DNA of 64,000 bases from the NCBI GenBank assembly GCA_900074885.1, contig FJUW01000005.1:278242-342241 (forward strand), read 5' to 3'. Positions 1 to 12,864 of this stretch are shown one piece after another. The translations under genes and the position numbers were made by a program. The notes below the pieces were generated by a model. It saw only the letters and a list, made by a program, of their open reading frames with translations. It searched no databases and was not told the origin of the DNA. The stretch is from Rhynchosporium graminicola (Eukaryota; Ascomycota; Leotiomycetes; Helotiales; Ploettnerulaceae). Every line of letters begins with the position of its first letter. Positions within the stretch are counted from its first letter, which is position 1.

Positions 1-209
1 TTAAATTGGTCATCGAACTACAGTATTCAGTTTGAAGTTTGGGCCGGAGCCACCAAAAACCAAGAAATTATCAAAACACCAGAAGTAATCACTTACTAAT
101 TGATCAACAACTAGATATCGTACTACAGTTATGATTAATATGAATAATAAAAAATAGTTATATAAAGCTCGTCTACAATTGCTCTACCCTAGAATCTTCC
201 TTAGTACCT

Positions 210-605
210 CTAGTGCTTCGTATACCACCCATCTGCTGCAATACAAGCTTTTACCCTCCACTCCATAGCCTCTACCAGCTCCTCAAAGAAAGATACAGGT
301 ATCGTAGCCCACGCTTGTTTCAAAGCTTCTTCCATTGCAGTTCGGTCGTCTTCTGAGTGAGCATTCGACTTTCAGAGCTCAGGGAACATCTTTGAAGCCG
401 TATATTTCAGTCGCTGCCAGTTGTGTTCGATTGGATTCAAGCCTGGGGAGTAGCGGGGCCAATCAGTGACCTCTATGCCATTTTCTTGGAACCATAGTGA
501 CTTTCTAGCCAGTGTAGATCGAGGCGTTAACTTGCAAGAATATGAGGTCGTCGGTATAGTGTGGTACAGTAGTACCAAATCTTCAAGAATATCAAGGGTA
601 GAGTT
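210..605 (-). pseudogene. Tc1/mariner transposase C-terminal remnant
   Basis: The minus strand reads a DDE-transposase C-terminus: ENGIEVTDWP followed by SPGLNPIEHNW, the Tc1/mariner signature around the third catalytic acid (E of NPIE). An in-frame TGA at about 371-373 interrupts it. The same frame then continues (SNAHSEDDRTAMEEAL, WATIPVSFFEELVEAM, WRVKACIAADGWYTKH) to a TAG at 210-212, the usual tail of fungal Tc1 proteins. The middle of the protein appears only in scrambled form around 530-720, and I found no intact N-terminus. The D of the second catalytic motif (QDNA in the family) is not recognisable, since LVLLYHTIPT stands in its place. The copy is dead. The left 60 bases of the window may be its terminal repeat, but no partner end was found. 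Confidence 0.8.
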
Positions 606-3600
606 GGCCGAGTATGTAGACTGATTGGCAAGGTTCGGAATTTGAAAATTGATAAATTTGGCAGGTAGAGGAGAACTTGCAGTAGATTCCTTGCATTTAA
701 TGATGTATTATGGAACACTTGGCATTGACAGAGGATTCCTCTCTTACGGTCATAGTCAAAGTCATACCGAGTCGACATTCCAGGGCAAACATTGCTCACA
801 TGCGAGACGCACCCCACTCATTTGAGATACTCCGAATGCTAACCTGGAAAGATTCCCTGGGACACTCGAGGTGGTTGACTTCTGGAAGCTAGACCTCAGG
901 TCTGCCAAACACTTTAAGTATTGTGGAGGACAGGTGCGAAGTGTTTGCCCTGATGATTTACATATCTCTTGAGATTTGAAATATTGTTCAAGGAGATATA
1001 TGAAATACTAGTAAACAAATCCAGATTCAGGTATGATGATAGTCCTATCTTGAGACAATTATCCTTGCTGATGGAAAAATAACTGAGAGTTTTGAGAAGC
1101 TATAAGAAATTCTGAACTTGAGACCCTGCTGATAGCCAGGAGCTCCGAGCCCGGTATGTCGTAAGGCTCTGGCTGAGCTAATCTGACTCAAGGACTCACA
1201 TAACTTGAACTAATATTACGATGTGCTGAATGATATGGCTACCACATACTGTGTTTATCGGCACCCTTTCGGCTTGAGCTGCTACCCCGCTAAGTTAGTA
1301 AGTTCCCGAACTATAACACGAGGAAGGAGTCATCATAAAGCTTCGTAAGAGGTTCATTGTCTTTCAAGGGCAAAGGATAGCCAGGAGAATCCATCGGAGT
1401 ATCGGAAACCAAATACTGTATAATTCCAAGCAATAATTTAGAGACCTCTAGATCTTCCTAAGAGAAATGACTTGGTCCTTGTCAAGATTCCTCAAATCGA
1501 TGATAGAAGTTGGCAGGATAGGACAGATTTGAGCTGGGCCTAACCACATGGAAAAAGAGTTGTATTCAGAGAGGCAATGTAGTCCCAGATCCGCATCCAG
1601 ATGATCAACTCGTGGTATTCAGTCTTCGTTGCGGCGTGGCCCCGATCCCTGGCTGAAGAACATGAAAACGGGAATGCTTCATGACATCTTTGGCCCAAAT
1701 AAGAAGGTATCAAGTTTGCTACAATCTACCAACGTACGATCACTTCATAAGAGAGAGATTTGGTATAATCAATTCCTGACAGCATCAGGGATCAGGTCTA
1801 AATCCTTCACTAGGTATAATTTCGCTCTTACTATCAGCTAGCACAAAAGATCATATCCGGTCTTTCGGCCGAAATTTGTTAGGAACAGATAGATGAATGA
1901 TACGAGTGAAAGTTGCAAGGACTGATACTCACCGTAGATTGAAATTTATGTTTTCGGTATCCACATAGAAATGGGACTACCGCTATGCATCCAGCACGAT
2001 AACAGGAAAATCTGGGGGGAAGAAAAAGCAAATTCCTAGTGGCTGCGATGTCTCGTTGATGGTACTCTAGAAGCGATCTTACAAGTGGAGCTGCAAACTC
2101 ATATGCTCGATGGTACGACGTAACTGGATTTGACATTTTAAGTCAATGACAGGGAGAAACGAGGCCCGAGCAATGAATACTCCCTATGAGATCATACTTG
2201 ATCATCTCTACGATATAAACATGAATATCTGAGTTGTGTAACAGTATACTTGTGTTCAAGTCTCAGCTTTGATAAAACAAACCGTGCCATTGAACCAGAC
2301 TACCAGCCTCCCAAAGTTCGATCCCCAGACCAATTTCAAAGCATAAGTTTGGGGATGCCGTAGCTCATGACATCCGAGCGACTGAGGGATAGCGTCGTAG
2401 CAGAGATACCAGCGTAAATAAGAATTCATCAAAAAGCTGTGATCACACTCTACCCCACAAGTTCTACAACAGATAAGAAAGATTAACGCTGTGTCACTGT
2501 ACGAAGCAGACCTCATCGGAAATGTCGTGCCACGTGATCTTGCTTCGGGCCTTTTCACAGTGCCATGCCCAAGCCATGCACAATCGACGTTTCATAGTTG
2601 GCCCCTGCATTCGTCTTATCTCCAACGAACCGCAACAAATCCCAAGAGAAAAAATCAGTATCCACGGAAGTGCAGAAATCGTGCCTATCCCCAGTTACTT
2701 TTTTTCCCCTCGCGCTGGAGGCGGATCTGCGAATCAATGGCACAACATGGGATGAAGCGAAGAGGAGAAGGAAAGAAAACCTGGTCTGCCGCTGGTCGTA
2801 ATAATGATGATATTCGGAGAATTTCTTGGTGTTCTGGAAAGGTATGAAACATCCCGTCTGCACCTGCTCCTTACTCCAAGCTCGTCGTCATTTGTGACAG
2901 CGGTCCGTAGTGCAGTCTCGAAGTCCCTTGGTGAGGAATACTTGTCTTGGATAGACCTTTTGTCCCATCCCGTGCTTGCCGTCTTGTTAAAAAAGGAAGA
3001 AAAAGTGAGATATCAGAATTGGACAATATGCATCGAAGAAATGAAAAAGGGGGATGCCGATTTCTGTCCACCTTTTCGTCATCTCACCGCAAGTCACGGC
3101 ATTTGATCCGAAATCGTCGACCTTGGTTTGCTCCCTCAGGAAATCAACGGGATTGAAGTAACAAGGTTGCATTCGAACCCTCATGTTCCCTTGCGGGTTA
3201 GGCGAGAACAGCGGAGGTGTCCAGCTTTGGTTAGAGAACAAAACAGAAAAAAGGCCTCTGCTTGAGATCCCAGCTTTTGCCGTGAAGTGCTGTCCAGTAG
3301 GATGCGGTGGTGATGCATCCCAGCTGAGGAGATATGAGGAAAACCCTGACTCCTTACCTTTCTCCTGAAAGATGCCGTAATGAATACGTTCATAATTCCC
3401 AACAAAGAGATGAGTTTTCGAGGTACTTGCTGATTTTGCATAGAAACTTAAGAGAAATTTTGATGTAGTGAGGGGTAGGCATCCGGACTCCGGGTTAGGG
3501 TGGTTAAGGATAGATTAATTTTATGGGGTCGGATTTTCATGAGACAGAAACGGGAGTCTCGGGTGTTAGTGGAGCGTGTGAAACAAGGCAGTCGAAACAA

Positions 3601-6600
3601 CAGGCTCCCGAAGGATCCCGATGTCTGGTCTGGAGGTCGATGGGTTGACATCTGTTGTTTGAAGTCGAGTCTGAAGGGAGCTTCAGACCTGGAAACCTGA
3701 TTGAAAACAAACCATCTCTGGGACGAACTGTAAACATTGCCTCTTCGACGCCATTGCGCAAAGTTCTGTTTGACACTTGCTCTCATCCTTCGTCATCGTT
3801 GAGCTTATGGGGAACAAAGCACCTGAAGTCTGGAGGAAGCTTACAGCATCAACCGTTATCTCCACTGCCGGATTTGCATGAGACTTAGCCTTAGGTAGGC
3901 AGCATCTTCGGGTCAATGGTGTATAAAGTCACAGTCGCTCATTTCCAGCCCGTGGGCAACGACCGGGTCCTGAGGACTCCATAGTTATTCTCTAATATGT
4001 CGTAAAGTGAAGATCTCGAAGTACCGCTTTGCACAAGTGTAAGATAAGAACGTGGGATGGACGTGGGATGGGAGTTCGTCGGTAAATGCTAGTACGACTC
4101 GCGAAGGACGTCGTCGCTAGATTTAAGGATTGGGAGAAATAAGGCTTGGAGTTTGATCCAATCCAAGCTTTCATGTCAAACTCTACCTGCCAATATCAGC
4201 ACGCAATTATAGGGCTAATGTACATGGGTAGCCAGGGTGGAGAGCACCTAATGGTCTGTGAGCGGGAGTATCGCCACATGGGGTCTTATGGGCTTGCGGC
4301 GCCATTCGATTTAAGCCAGGTTTACACAGCTTATATATTTCAAGGGATGCGGGTAGAAATAGGGATGCGTGAGCTAAGGACAAGCAGGATCTGGCGAAGC
4401 CGAAGCCGAAGCCGTTGTGCAGTGCGACCGACATCTCTGTGCACAATACTTGGATATGCAAATCAAACATGTTGATCAGAAGATCGGATGAAAGGACCCA
4501 GCCCCTTGAATATTCGACATCTCTGAAGTGGATCGTCAAATGATCTTCGGAAAGCAACGGCCAGTTATGCTTATACTTGTTGCCGATATCGAACTTCGGG
4601 GAATTGCTTAGGGCATAACTGTGGGCTCGCGTGGCATAACTAAGGGTCATGTAGCCACTGGGGTTGCCCGTATTGACTGAACTCTCTTTCTTCACGACTC
4701 AGGAATTGCGACATGCTCATTCTGGTGAATTTCCACAATTGAGAGTTCTGGCGAGTCAATTTGAAAGAAGCCTGGCGATCTGAGGAGAAGAAATAAAGAT
4801 CACAAGCTGCCGTCTGAACCTTCGTCCCCATACATCGTGATGTATATGGTTTAGACAGTCCGGGAACTCTATTTGTACCACAACGGCTATCTTCCCCCCC
4901 CCCCGAGACAAAAACAGAGCCGCATTAACAGCCAGAAAACCCAATCTGTACATCACAGAACTCAATCTGTACCCCGTGGCGTTTTGTGGTACGTGCATTA
5001 TTGCAGACGGCTAAACTGCAGCTGAGACAAAGAATCGCACTTTCGTATCTAGAGAGAGGACGGAGTCATGAAGTGCAAGTCAGCAGATTATCTTCCCTCG
5101 TGCAGTAAGATTGAGGGAAGATCTGTGCGGGTATGGCTGTTTGAATGGGAGTCTGTGACAACGTGCTAGTTTATATTTGGAGTTGCCGGAACGTGTGCTG
5201 CAGCATCGACTCAACCTTAGCCCGTCACTTGTCCCAAGTATATGCACCGGTGACAGGACGACCCTTTCTGTTTCTGAGCTCCGATGATCACATTGTGACA
5301 TCTCGAAAGTTTGTTTCTGATTGCCATCTGCCATTTGAACTCCTCCGACCAATAGGACGACCATAATATGCCATATTCTCCGGGTATGAATAAGGTGTGC
5401 AACTATGCCTCAATATCTGCCATGCCTTGCGAAATAATTGTATAGCCTATAGGCGAGCTTTTGTCAGTGCTCTATCCAATTTCTTGTAATACCAAAATTA
5501 GAACCACGCGACGACAGAAGCGCAACCTCCACAGAAATGGTTGCCGCAAGTGAAATTTGGAGATGCAACAGGAGATTTGATGCTGGATTGAACTCAAATG
5601 CTAAAAATTAGGGGACGGCGTGCGTGAGTTCGTGCGCCCCTCTTGGCCCCGCTCTAACCTTGCTGAGATCACCCGCAGTGTAGGGGTGATGCCAGAAGAG
5701 TAAGATGAGGCTATCCATACTGTACAAAAGAGGTCTGTATTAACCGGCCAAGTGCTACGTACTGTATGAACTTCGGAAGCAGCTTATCATCCTCCTATCT
5801 TAGCCATGTCGATTCCACATTTATGAACAATCCCATGTCCCGTGAAACAGTTTTTAGAGAATATGTGATGGGCCGGTGGATGAAATGGGACCTTGGAGCT
5901 TGGCAGTTCATAGCGGAGCGGGACGTCCACACCAGCCTTCTGTATGATTCAGGAGAAGCTGCTAGACTTGATTGATCATTAAACAAAGTGCCAAAGCACG
6001 TCTATGCACTGTGAGCAGCTGTCACAATGTCTTCTTTGCAGGATTTAGAGCGCTTTGCCGCTGTCTGATAAAACGAGGTTTCTGACTAGACATCGTGAGA
6101 TATGCTTATTTTCGTCTAGAGATCCTGTTTTTGTCTTCGTCACTTCCGCTACCAAACTACACTCCTGGTCGAAATCTCATAGCCTGACCCGCCAGGGACC
6201 GAACGGATGGGATTCCGGGAATAGTGACGAGAATTTTGAAACTGCAGACGGATGAATGACATGGGACGGGGTAAGGAGGAGTCCTTTTCAACTGACGGCT
6301 GGGTGTTAGTCGAGACTGTTTGGTAAGAGAAGCCGGACGTCGTTCCAAGGAAAGGGATGTACAAGCCATCCGGTTTAGAAATTACTATGATCGTGCTGGA
6401 ACGTGCTGTGCTGTGGCATTTCCCAGCTTCTCGAGACTTGTGTTTGAAGATAGTAGTTCCTTGGATCCGTCAGTGCAAAACTCATGGCCCCGTATATGCA
6501 CAGACTTCGACCCGGCTTCTATCACCGAAAGTGGGCGAGTACCCCGCCTGCCCGTCTCGACGTGACAACTTAGAAGTCGGAATCGTGGTATCGTAGTGAC

Positions 6601-7357
6601 ATGGTGCATGAAGCACAAATGTCCCTGTGAGATTTGTGTGTTTCGGCGATCAGTGTCTCGACTTCTCGCTTAGTGCAAGTGTGTCCACGATGTCGCTGGG
6701 GAAAAGTTGCGGGAGGACCCTATCGTGGCCCTACTGACGATGAACTGTAACTGTACAAGTGTATGTGTTAATCAAACTCAATCAGATAACTCTCATCTCG
6801 AAGATTGATATTTCCGATCTTGACGGGTATCGTCGATTGCGAGGAACGATTACCTTTAAAGCTTTCGTTTTTGTTCATGGCGCCATCGCGTGAAATTTGA
6901 CATGACGACTTACCTTAGCTGAAAAGTTACTTTGCGCATTAATATTAAATCCTGATGGTGAGATCAAAGGATGAAACCAAATCTTGGATCGGTGCCATCA
7001 TAGTCAGTCAAGCTGGTGAGGAGTTTGCGGAGTACACAATCGCCCCAAAGTATCGGATGGACCTCTCTTCCGAGTCTCAGCTATTCTGTATCACCATCTG
7101 CCGCTGTTACTCAGGATGATGTGTAGATGATGACCAGGAGTCAGGCAAAAGAACAACTTCAATCAACCGGTACTTCTCCAGTCGAGGAGCATTCGGTAGT
7201 TCAACGGAAATTATAAGATCTGCTATCAGTTCGATGTAATGGGAATGTTCAGGCGAAATCAAGATGATGGCGCCTTGCCATGTTCCAGATCTCCCAAAGG
7301 TGTATTTGATCGTCGATTGATTCAGTGATGATATTGCGAGACCATGCCTGACTTTGG

Positions 7358-7388
7358 TGATGGGTGATGGGTGATGGGTGATGGGGAT
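7358..7388. repeat. GGGTGAT-type short tandem repeat
   Basis: About four copies of a 7-base GATGGGT unit in tandem, seen directly. Non-coding context. Confidence 0.8.
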
Positions 7389-7924
7389 TCGAGTTGATGT
7401 GTAACCGAGGACTCTGAGGAGGCGAGCATCATCAGCATCAGCAAAGCACAGACTGCCCCCACTAAGTCGCCAATTTCATTCGACAAGATGCAACCCCAAA
7501 GCAACGTCCGTGCAAGAACTGGTAGGCTTCCCCCTACAAACTGCCTTGGGCCGCGGACCAATTACCATGGCCTCAATGCAGGTCTTCTTCAGGAGAGATT
7601 GGCATACCGGTATATGCACCATCTCTACATTCCGGATCATCAACTCAGCATTAGAGTTTTGTCGTGAATGAATTAGCCGATGTTGTGCAACAGAATTGGA
7701 GCTTCGGAGCTTCGATAGACCAACGTGCTCCAGATGCTCCAGTCCGCCCTGCAGTAAAGAACTAACTGTACGAGGAGAACACATCGAACAGCCAGTGAAC
7801 TTTGTGCCTGGAACTTTACCCGATGCAGGAGAAGTCCCCGAGTCCGTTTGTGACCGTTGCTCTAGTCGCCTAGTACTGTAAGGGTCGTGGATAATAATTC
7901 CACGGCTTCGAGATTCTTCCTAGC

Positions 7925-8018
7925 ACGGTGCACACTACACTTACACCGACACTTACACACTCACACTTACACTTACACACTCACACTTACACTTACACTT
8001 ACACTTACCCTTATACAG
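7925..8018. repeat. CACTTA hexamer microsatellite array
   Basis: An irregular array of ACACTT/ACACTC hexamers, about 90 bases long, strongly strand-asymmetric (pyrimidine/A on the plus strand, almost no G). It lies in non-coding sequence upstream of the 8.7 kb gene. It does not match the TTAGGG-type fungal telomere repeat. Confidence 0.85.
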
Positions 8019-8709
8019 CACAATCGTGACACTGACCCTAGGTGATCAGTGATCTCGGAGGAAAATTGCCCTGTCATGGGCTCAAGCGGTTTCAATTCTG
8101 GATCATAGGCCGCAGCACCTCCCAGCACCCTCCATCGCGACGCCTCAATTGCCTAGGACGTAAGAGTCGAGCCCCGGAATGAACACTGGAGGGGGAACTA
8201 AATCCGGCTGCTGGTGCTTTGGACGCCACAGCGTTCATGGTGGTGCTCCACACCAAGCAGCACCATCGTTGGAGCATGGGTGCAAAGACATCCTTGCTGC
8301 ATCGTTTCTTATGTGATGTAGGGATCCGATGTTAAGATAGAGGTCCGTTCAAGAGGCCTCAGTCTCTCTTAAGTATATCTGGTTCCTGTGAGCCGTTCAA
8401 GCGTTTTCGATCTCAGGCTTCCGTGGACCATCTCCAAAGCTTGGTTCTTATCTGCATCTTGTTATTTCTCTTTGCAACGTCTGTGGAACAGCTCGTCAAG
8501 TCATCTAACTCTCCGTGTATTACATTCGCATCTTGATATTTGTGGAGTCGTGTAGTTGACCAGGCCCAGGCTGGTATTGCTTGAAACATCAGCCTTCCAA
8601 TGGCTCATATTGCGGATATGATGGTGGGACCACGAAGCGGCTTAGGATCAAACAATTATATAGCTAGAGAGCTATCTCCCCATCCTCCCAATGATCCATT
8701 ACCGACAGT

Positions 8710-11016
8710 ATGTTTGGCCAACACGTTCGTCAGACCAGCTCACTAAAGACTATACAGACAAACGAAAGTTCTACCACAGAGGAGGCCGAGAAGTATGTGT
8801 GGAGGATGCATCAGCCAACAGAGCCACGAAAGTACCAGCTCTTTCCGGTGGCGAAGGAGAAGTTGTCGATAGCTGCAGGACAGAAGAACAGTGATGGAGA
8901 GTCGTCACAGGGAACAACTACGGGGCAAAATGGAACAACTGAGAAGGACCGGTCTTTACTCACGAATGCTGTGCGACTGAAAACGAAAGAGACGGCAGCA
9001 ACCCGTCGACGAAAGCCTAGCATGCCAGCAGAACTTGGACCAATGACCACGGTGCAAGAAGTCTCCATGGATTCTCGTGAGTACATTCTCGGTTTGGGAG
9101 GATTCTGGTCTGTTTCGTGAAACTAATAAGATCTTCCAGCTACTATACCCGGCCGTCCACCACTGCATGAAAGATCTATTAGTGCACCCGGTAACAACTG
9201 GCGCCAGCATGTGTTCGGCGAGAGTATGCTTTCCTGTATATCGGGGCCTGCATTAGATGAGGAAGCTGAGATGGCTATATCATCGGTTAGTGGAAGTAAT
9301 GGACAGGCTCAAGCGAATATACAACCCGACAGCCAAGTATTCGACGAAGACATCTCCCAGCCGCTTCCAGCACCAAGCTCATACTCTGCTCGTAACAAAT
9401 CCCGATCCGCCTCGCCCAGTCTACCTCTCCTATCTCCTAAGTCTCTGGCACCTCTGGTCATCCCGCAATCCTCTCAAAGTCACCAAAGACACACACGACA
9501 GACTTCTGTCTCTCGTGCACGCTCTCGGCCGAGAAGTGTGAGATGTGGTTCTCCCCCAGATGTCCCTCCCAAATCACCACGGATGAAAGAGGGATCTCCA
9601 CACCCACGGGCTTCTCCTTACACTCCCATGTCCGGATCATCAATCAGCTTGCTTTCAACATCTACTGCAGCAACCTCTGTTTCAACCACACCAAACACTA
9701 CATTCACTCTCCCTCAATTTCCCACTGAAGGTCGTTCATCACCCAGACCTAGTACCAGAGCCAGTAACTCTCCAGTTCCTCCAGTGCCTACTTTAACCAC
9801 AACTCAAAGTCACATGGGTCACACCAAAAGCTCCTCAGACCTCGCTGCGCAACACTCACTCACTCATCAGCGCTCGCTTTCCGGTCTCTCAGCACCAAAG
9901 GGTCACCGACGCTACGAATCCGAAAGCTCAGCCTCAATAACCGACCGTGGTCGATCAAGTCGCCGTTCCCCATCTGAAGGCTCCCCCGCAAAGAAACCAT
10001 CCACAGCCCCAACATCTAATCCATCCTCAACTCCTCATCCAGAAACTTCATCTCCAAGAGACAGATCCGAAGAACAGCGCGCTTTCGAACACCTCCCTGC
10101 CGGACACTCCTCATCCACAGCTCCTGACCACCTGCCCGCTAGCGAAGTTACTACGCTCCGCAAACAAGCCATCGGCCAAGCATGCCGCTTCCATGTCCTG
10201 TGCACTAAAGACGTCGACGCCCTTTCACGCGAGCTCCGCGCTTTGGACGAGCGCTGTGAATATCTCCGCAAGACGCACCGCTCGCTCCGTTCCGGCCGTC
10301 GCAATCTCCACGAACGGATCTGTTCCTACCTGCGCAGTCCACGTGTGGCGAAATTCAGCCACGAGAGTATGTTGCGCCAGGAAGAAGCGCTGTGTGAATT
10401 GGACACGAGTATCGATGACTGGGTATTCAAGCTTGAACAAGCGGAGAATCGACGCACGCGAGTCCGTCAGAAACTCTTGGAGCACGTCGCTGCTGCTTGC
10501 CTGATGAATTCATCGGATGCAGCCAATCCTTCGGTGTCGCCTACTAGTGATGCGGCTTTGACCGTGTTACTCGGTGGTGGGAGTGTAGTCTTGAAGCCTG
10601 CGCTTGTTACATCGCAAGCTGCATCTCGCGATCCCAACACGCCTCCGCGGTCGCCGACGAAGTCTCCATCGCCTGATCGTCTCCAGCGCGTCGTGGAGGA
10701 GGTGAAAGTCTCACCTCCGGAGACGCCGCTGAGGAGAGATGGAAGATGTGTAGAGAGCATTCGAATTTATGCCGATAGCGACATCTCAGCCCTGATGGCG
10801 GATGTCGAGGATGAGATTAAACGGATGGGCGAAGAGCCTGCGATTGAGACTGTAACTGCACCTGTCGCTATACCTGTCGCTATACCGGTCTTAACTGTCC
10901 TGCCTGTCTCGGAGAAGAAAGAGGAGCCGATACAGTTACCGATACTTCTGAATGCCGTTGCGTTCGAAGGCATGGCGTTGCACAAGCAGCGGAGTGCTGT
11001 GAAGTTGAGGAATTGA
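8710..11016 (+). CDS. Ser/Pro-rich protein with conserved coiled-coil block, function unknown
   Basis: Two exons, 8710-9076 and 9140-11016, joined by a phase-1 GTGAGT...TTCCAG intron of 63 bp, give 747 residues. Exon 1 is polar and basic. Exon 2 opens with the segment TIPGRPPLHERSISAPG, then a long low-complexity Ser/Pro/Thr region (about residues 160-420). A compact, well-ordered block follows at about 440-560 (FHVLCTKDVDALSREL, DERCEYLRKTHRSLRSGRR, CELDTSIDDWVFKLEQAE), rich in charged heptads and probably a coiled coil. The C-terminus is acidic and valine-rich, with a short VAIPVAIPV duplication. No signal peptide or membrane helix is visible, so a cytosolic or cortical scaffold is the likeliest reading. 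I do not recognise the family with confidence. The start at 8710 is the first ATG in frame; an additional upstream exon is possible. Confidence 0.82.
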
Positions 11017-12864
11017 TCATGACACGATGCCACTTAATGCTACGTTATGATTCTTCCATCATGCTTTCTCAGTTATATCATCTGCTGTTCATTTGCGTCT
11101 TTATTCTTGCCCTCCTTACGATTTCGACGCTCGACGCTTTACGAAACGAAATAATATACTGCACACTATTACTATTTTAATTGCCCACACGACTTGGAAG
11201 GGGTCCACAATGCGTTACCTCACCTCATCGCACATCGCATCTCACCACATCCCATCGATATCTACTTATCATCCATTCCAGCATACTGTCCTTGATTGCA
11301 AATTCCACATTGCACATCGCAATTTCCCTTCCGTTCAACCCATCGACTGTGTCCATCGTCCTATTGTTCCTTTCTTCCCATCTATCTTCACATGCTATAC
11401 TTTCTCGCTCGCATTTACATCGTCATCATTCTTGTTGTTCGTCGTTCGATATACCAACATTTACAGGCGTCCATCTTGCGGTCTTGCGGATCATTTTACT
11501 TCAGCGGCAGTTTGATAGCATTCCTGTATCTTCTAGGCATTGCATGCATGCATGTATTTATTCTTTTCTGTGTTGTTCGCTGCTAGTGTTAAAATAAGAG
11601 AGCGTGGTTTATTGTGGTTGTGGTAATAATAGTCGTTTTCTGTGGATTTGATGGGATGTGATGGGATGGGATATCTGATACGTCCTTATTGCTGGGGGGA
11701 AAAATTGCGAGATTAAATACGAGGTGGATTTAAATAAATAGTAGTAAGAGAAGAAGATGAGAGAGGGAGAGTCAGAGGGCGAGATGGAGTGGATGGTCTT
11801 GATACAGATCAGAAACCCCATCCTAGCTACAGACGAAAATGATTCCAAAACACCACATCTTCATCTTTCCATCTTTTCACCTCCGCATAGGTAACTCATG
11901 TATAACATAATCACGCGTCTCTCTCTTCTTCAGACGTCGTCTCGCGTCTTCATCATCGGCAATCATACACAACACATAACACAGCACACCTACCTATCCC
12001 CATCCCACCACCCTCCATCCTTACCTACCTAGCGCAAGACCTCAAAATCCCACCTACATATACCTATCACATACGCATCCCCAAAAAACCACATCGCAAT
12101 TCCTAAAAGTCTTACAATTCCCGCAATCAAATCCAGACTCCGGTTTTAATTCCACCTTCAAATCCAGATCCAAAGCTCCTACCATCCATCCATCCATTCC
12201 CAACATGCCGCCCGTCGCAGCTCAATCCAGGTCAATTAACTTCAATTCCATTCACCCGAACTCGGTTCCTCATGACAGCATATCACACATCGTGGAGGAT
12301 ACCTTGCCTTGCATGGGGAAAAAAGCCCATTGACTGACTGACTGACTGACTGACTGACGGGAAAAGAAATAGGACTTTACACAGATACTGCCTCTGCTGC
12401 TGGGATTTGCTCATATCACACTCTATGGTATATACCATACTGTGCTGTGCTATAATGTAATATAATCTAACGTCGTAGCGATATCTCTGATGAGATGGAT
12501 GTAATCTATTCTGTTCGTAGACATAGATGGAATTGATCAATCTTACATCTTCCAGCGAGTTAGAAGCTTAGCTTTGGGGTTTTTGGTACTGTGTATCGAG
12601 GATCACGAACTACCACGTCCAAGTGAGTTGATGAGATACTGCGAGTGACTTGATGATAAACAGGGATATGAATCTTCGCTTTTGGAGATGGGACTTTAGA
12701 TGAGAGATATGATGTGATTTGATACAACGAGAGCGAGGTGGAGGGCTGATTGTTCCAAAGTCTATGTCTATACATCGAAGCTAAAATTTCAAAATAATGA
12801 ACACATCGATAGTGAATGCATGGGTGGGTGGAGTAATGCAATATTTCCCCAAATAGATCTCGGC
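11017..12864. other. Intergenic, low-complexity, convergent 3' regions
   Basis: This lies between the stop codons of the flanking convergent genes. It is CT- and CA-rich (CATCC, CACAT tracts at 11.2-12.2 kb) with no recognisable gene. A (TGAC)n repeat of 28 bases lies at 12331-12358. Confidence 0.6.
12331..12358. repeat. (TGAC)n microsatellite
   Basis: Seven tandem TGAC units seen directly. Confidence 0.9.

Larger units (their letters stand above)
720..8709. other. Long intergenic stretch without a convincing gene
   Basis: All open frames here are under about 165 codons, overlap on both strands, and lack recognisable motifs or coherent introns. Base composition is balanced, so random frames are moderately long. 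Simple repeats (GATGGGT at about 7.36 kb, CACTTA at about 7.93-8.02 kb) and a run of C at about 4.9 kb are the only clear structures. Non-coding RNA genes cannot be excluded. Confidence 0.6.

Noticed and set aside
3160..3185. A TTCGAAC segment resembling a tRNA B box (also 45.30 kb and 37.35 kb)
   Set aside because: No matching T-stem, A box or acceptor stem could be assembled around any of the three.
2491..3916. A cluster of overlapping frames of 60-118 codons on both strands
   Set aside because: All six frames are similarly open and none shows domain wording or coherent splice sites, so this is likely stop-poor non-coding DNA.
4207..4695. A 162-codon minus-strand frame
   Set aside because: No motif, no sensible composition, overlapped by plus-strand frames; probably chance.
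7358..8018. Possible CRISPR-like or telomeric array
   Set aside because: Units are short, contiguous and lack spacers, and the unit is not TTAGGG; these are ordinary microsatellites.
11093..11597. Three overlapping plus-strand frames of 96-140 codons
   Set aside because: They arise from CT/CA-rich 3' flanking sequence of low complexity.
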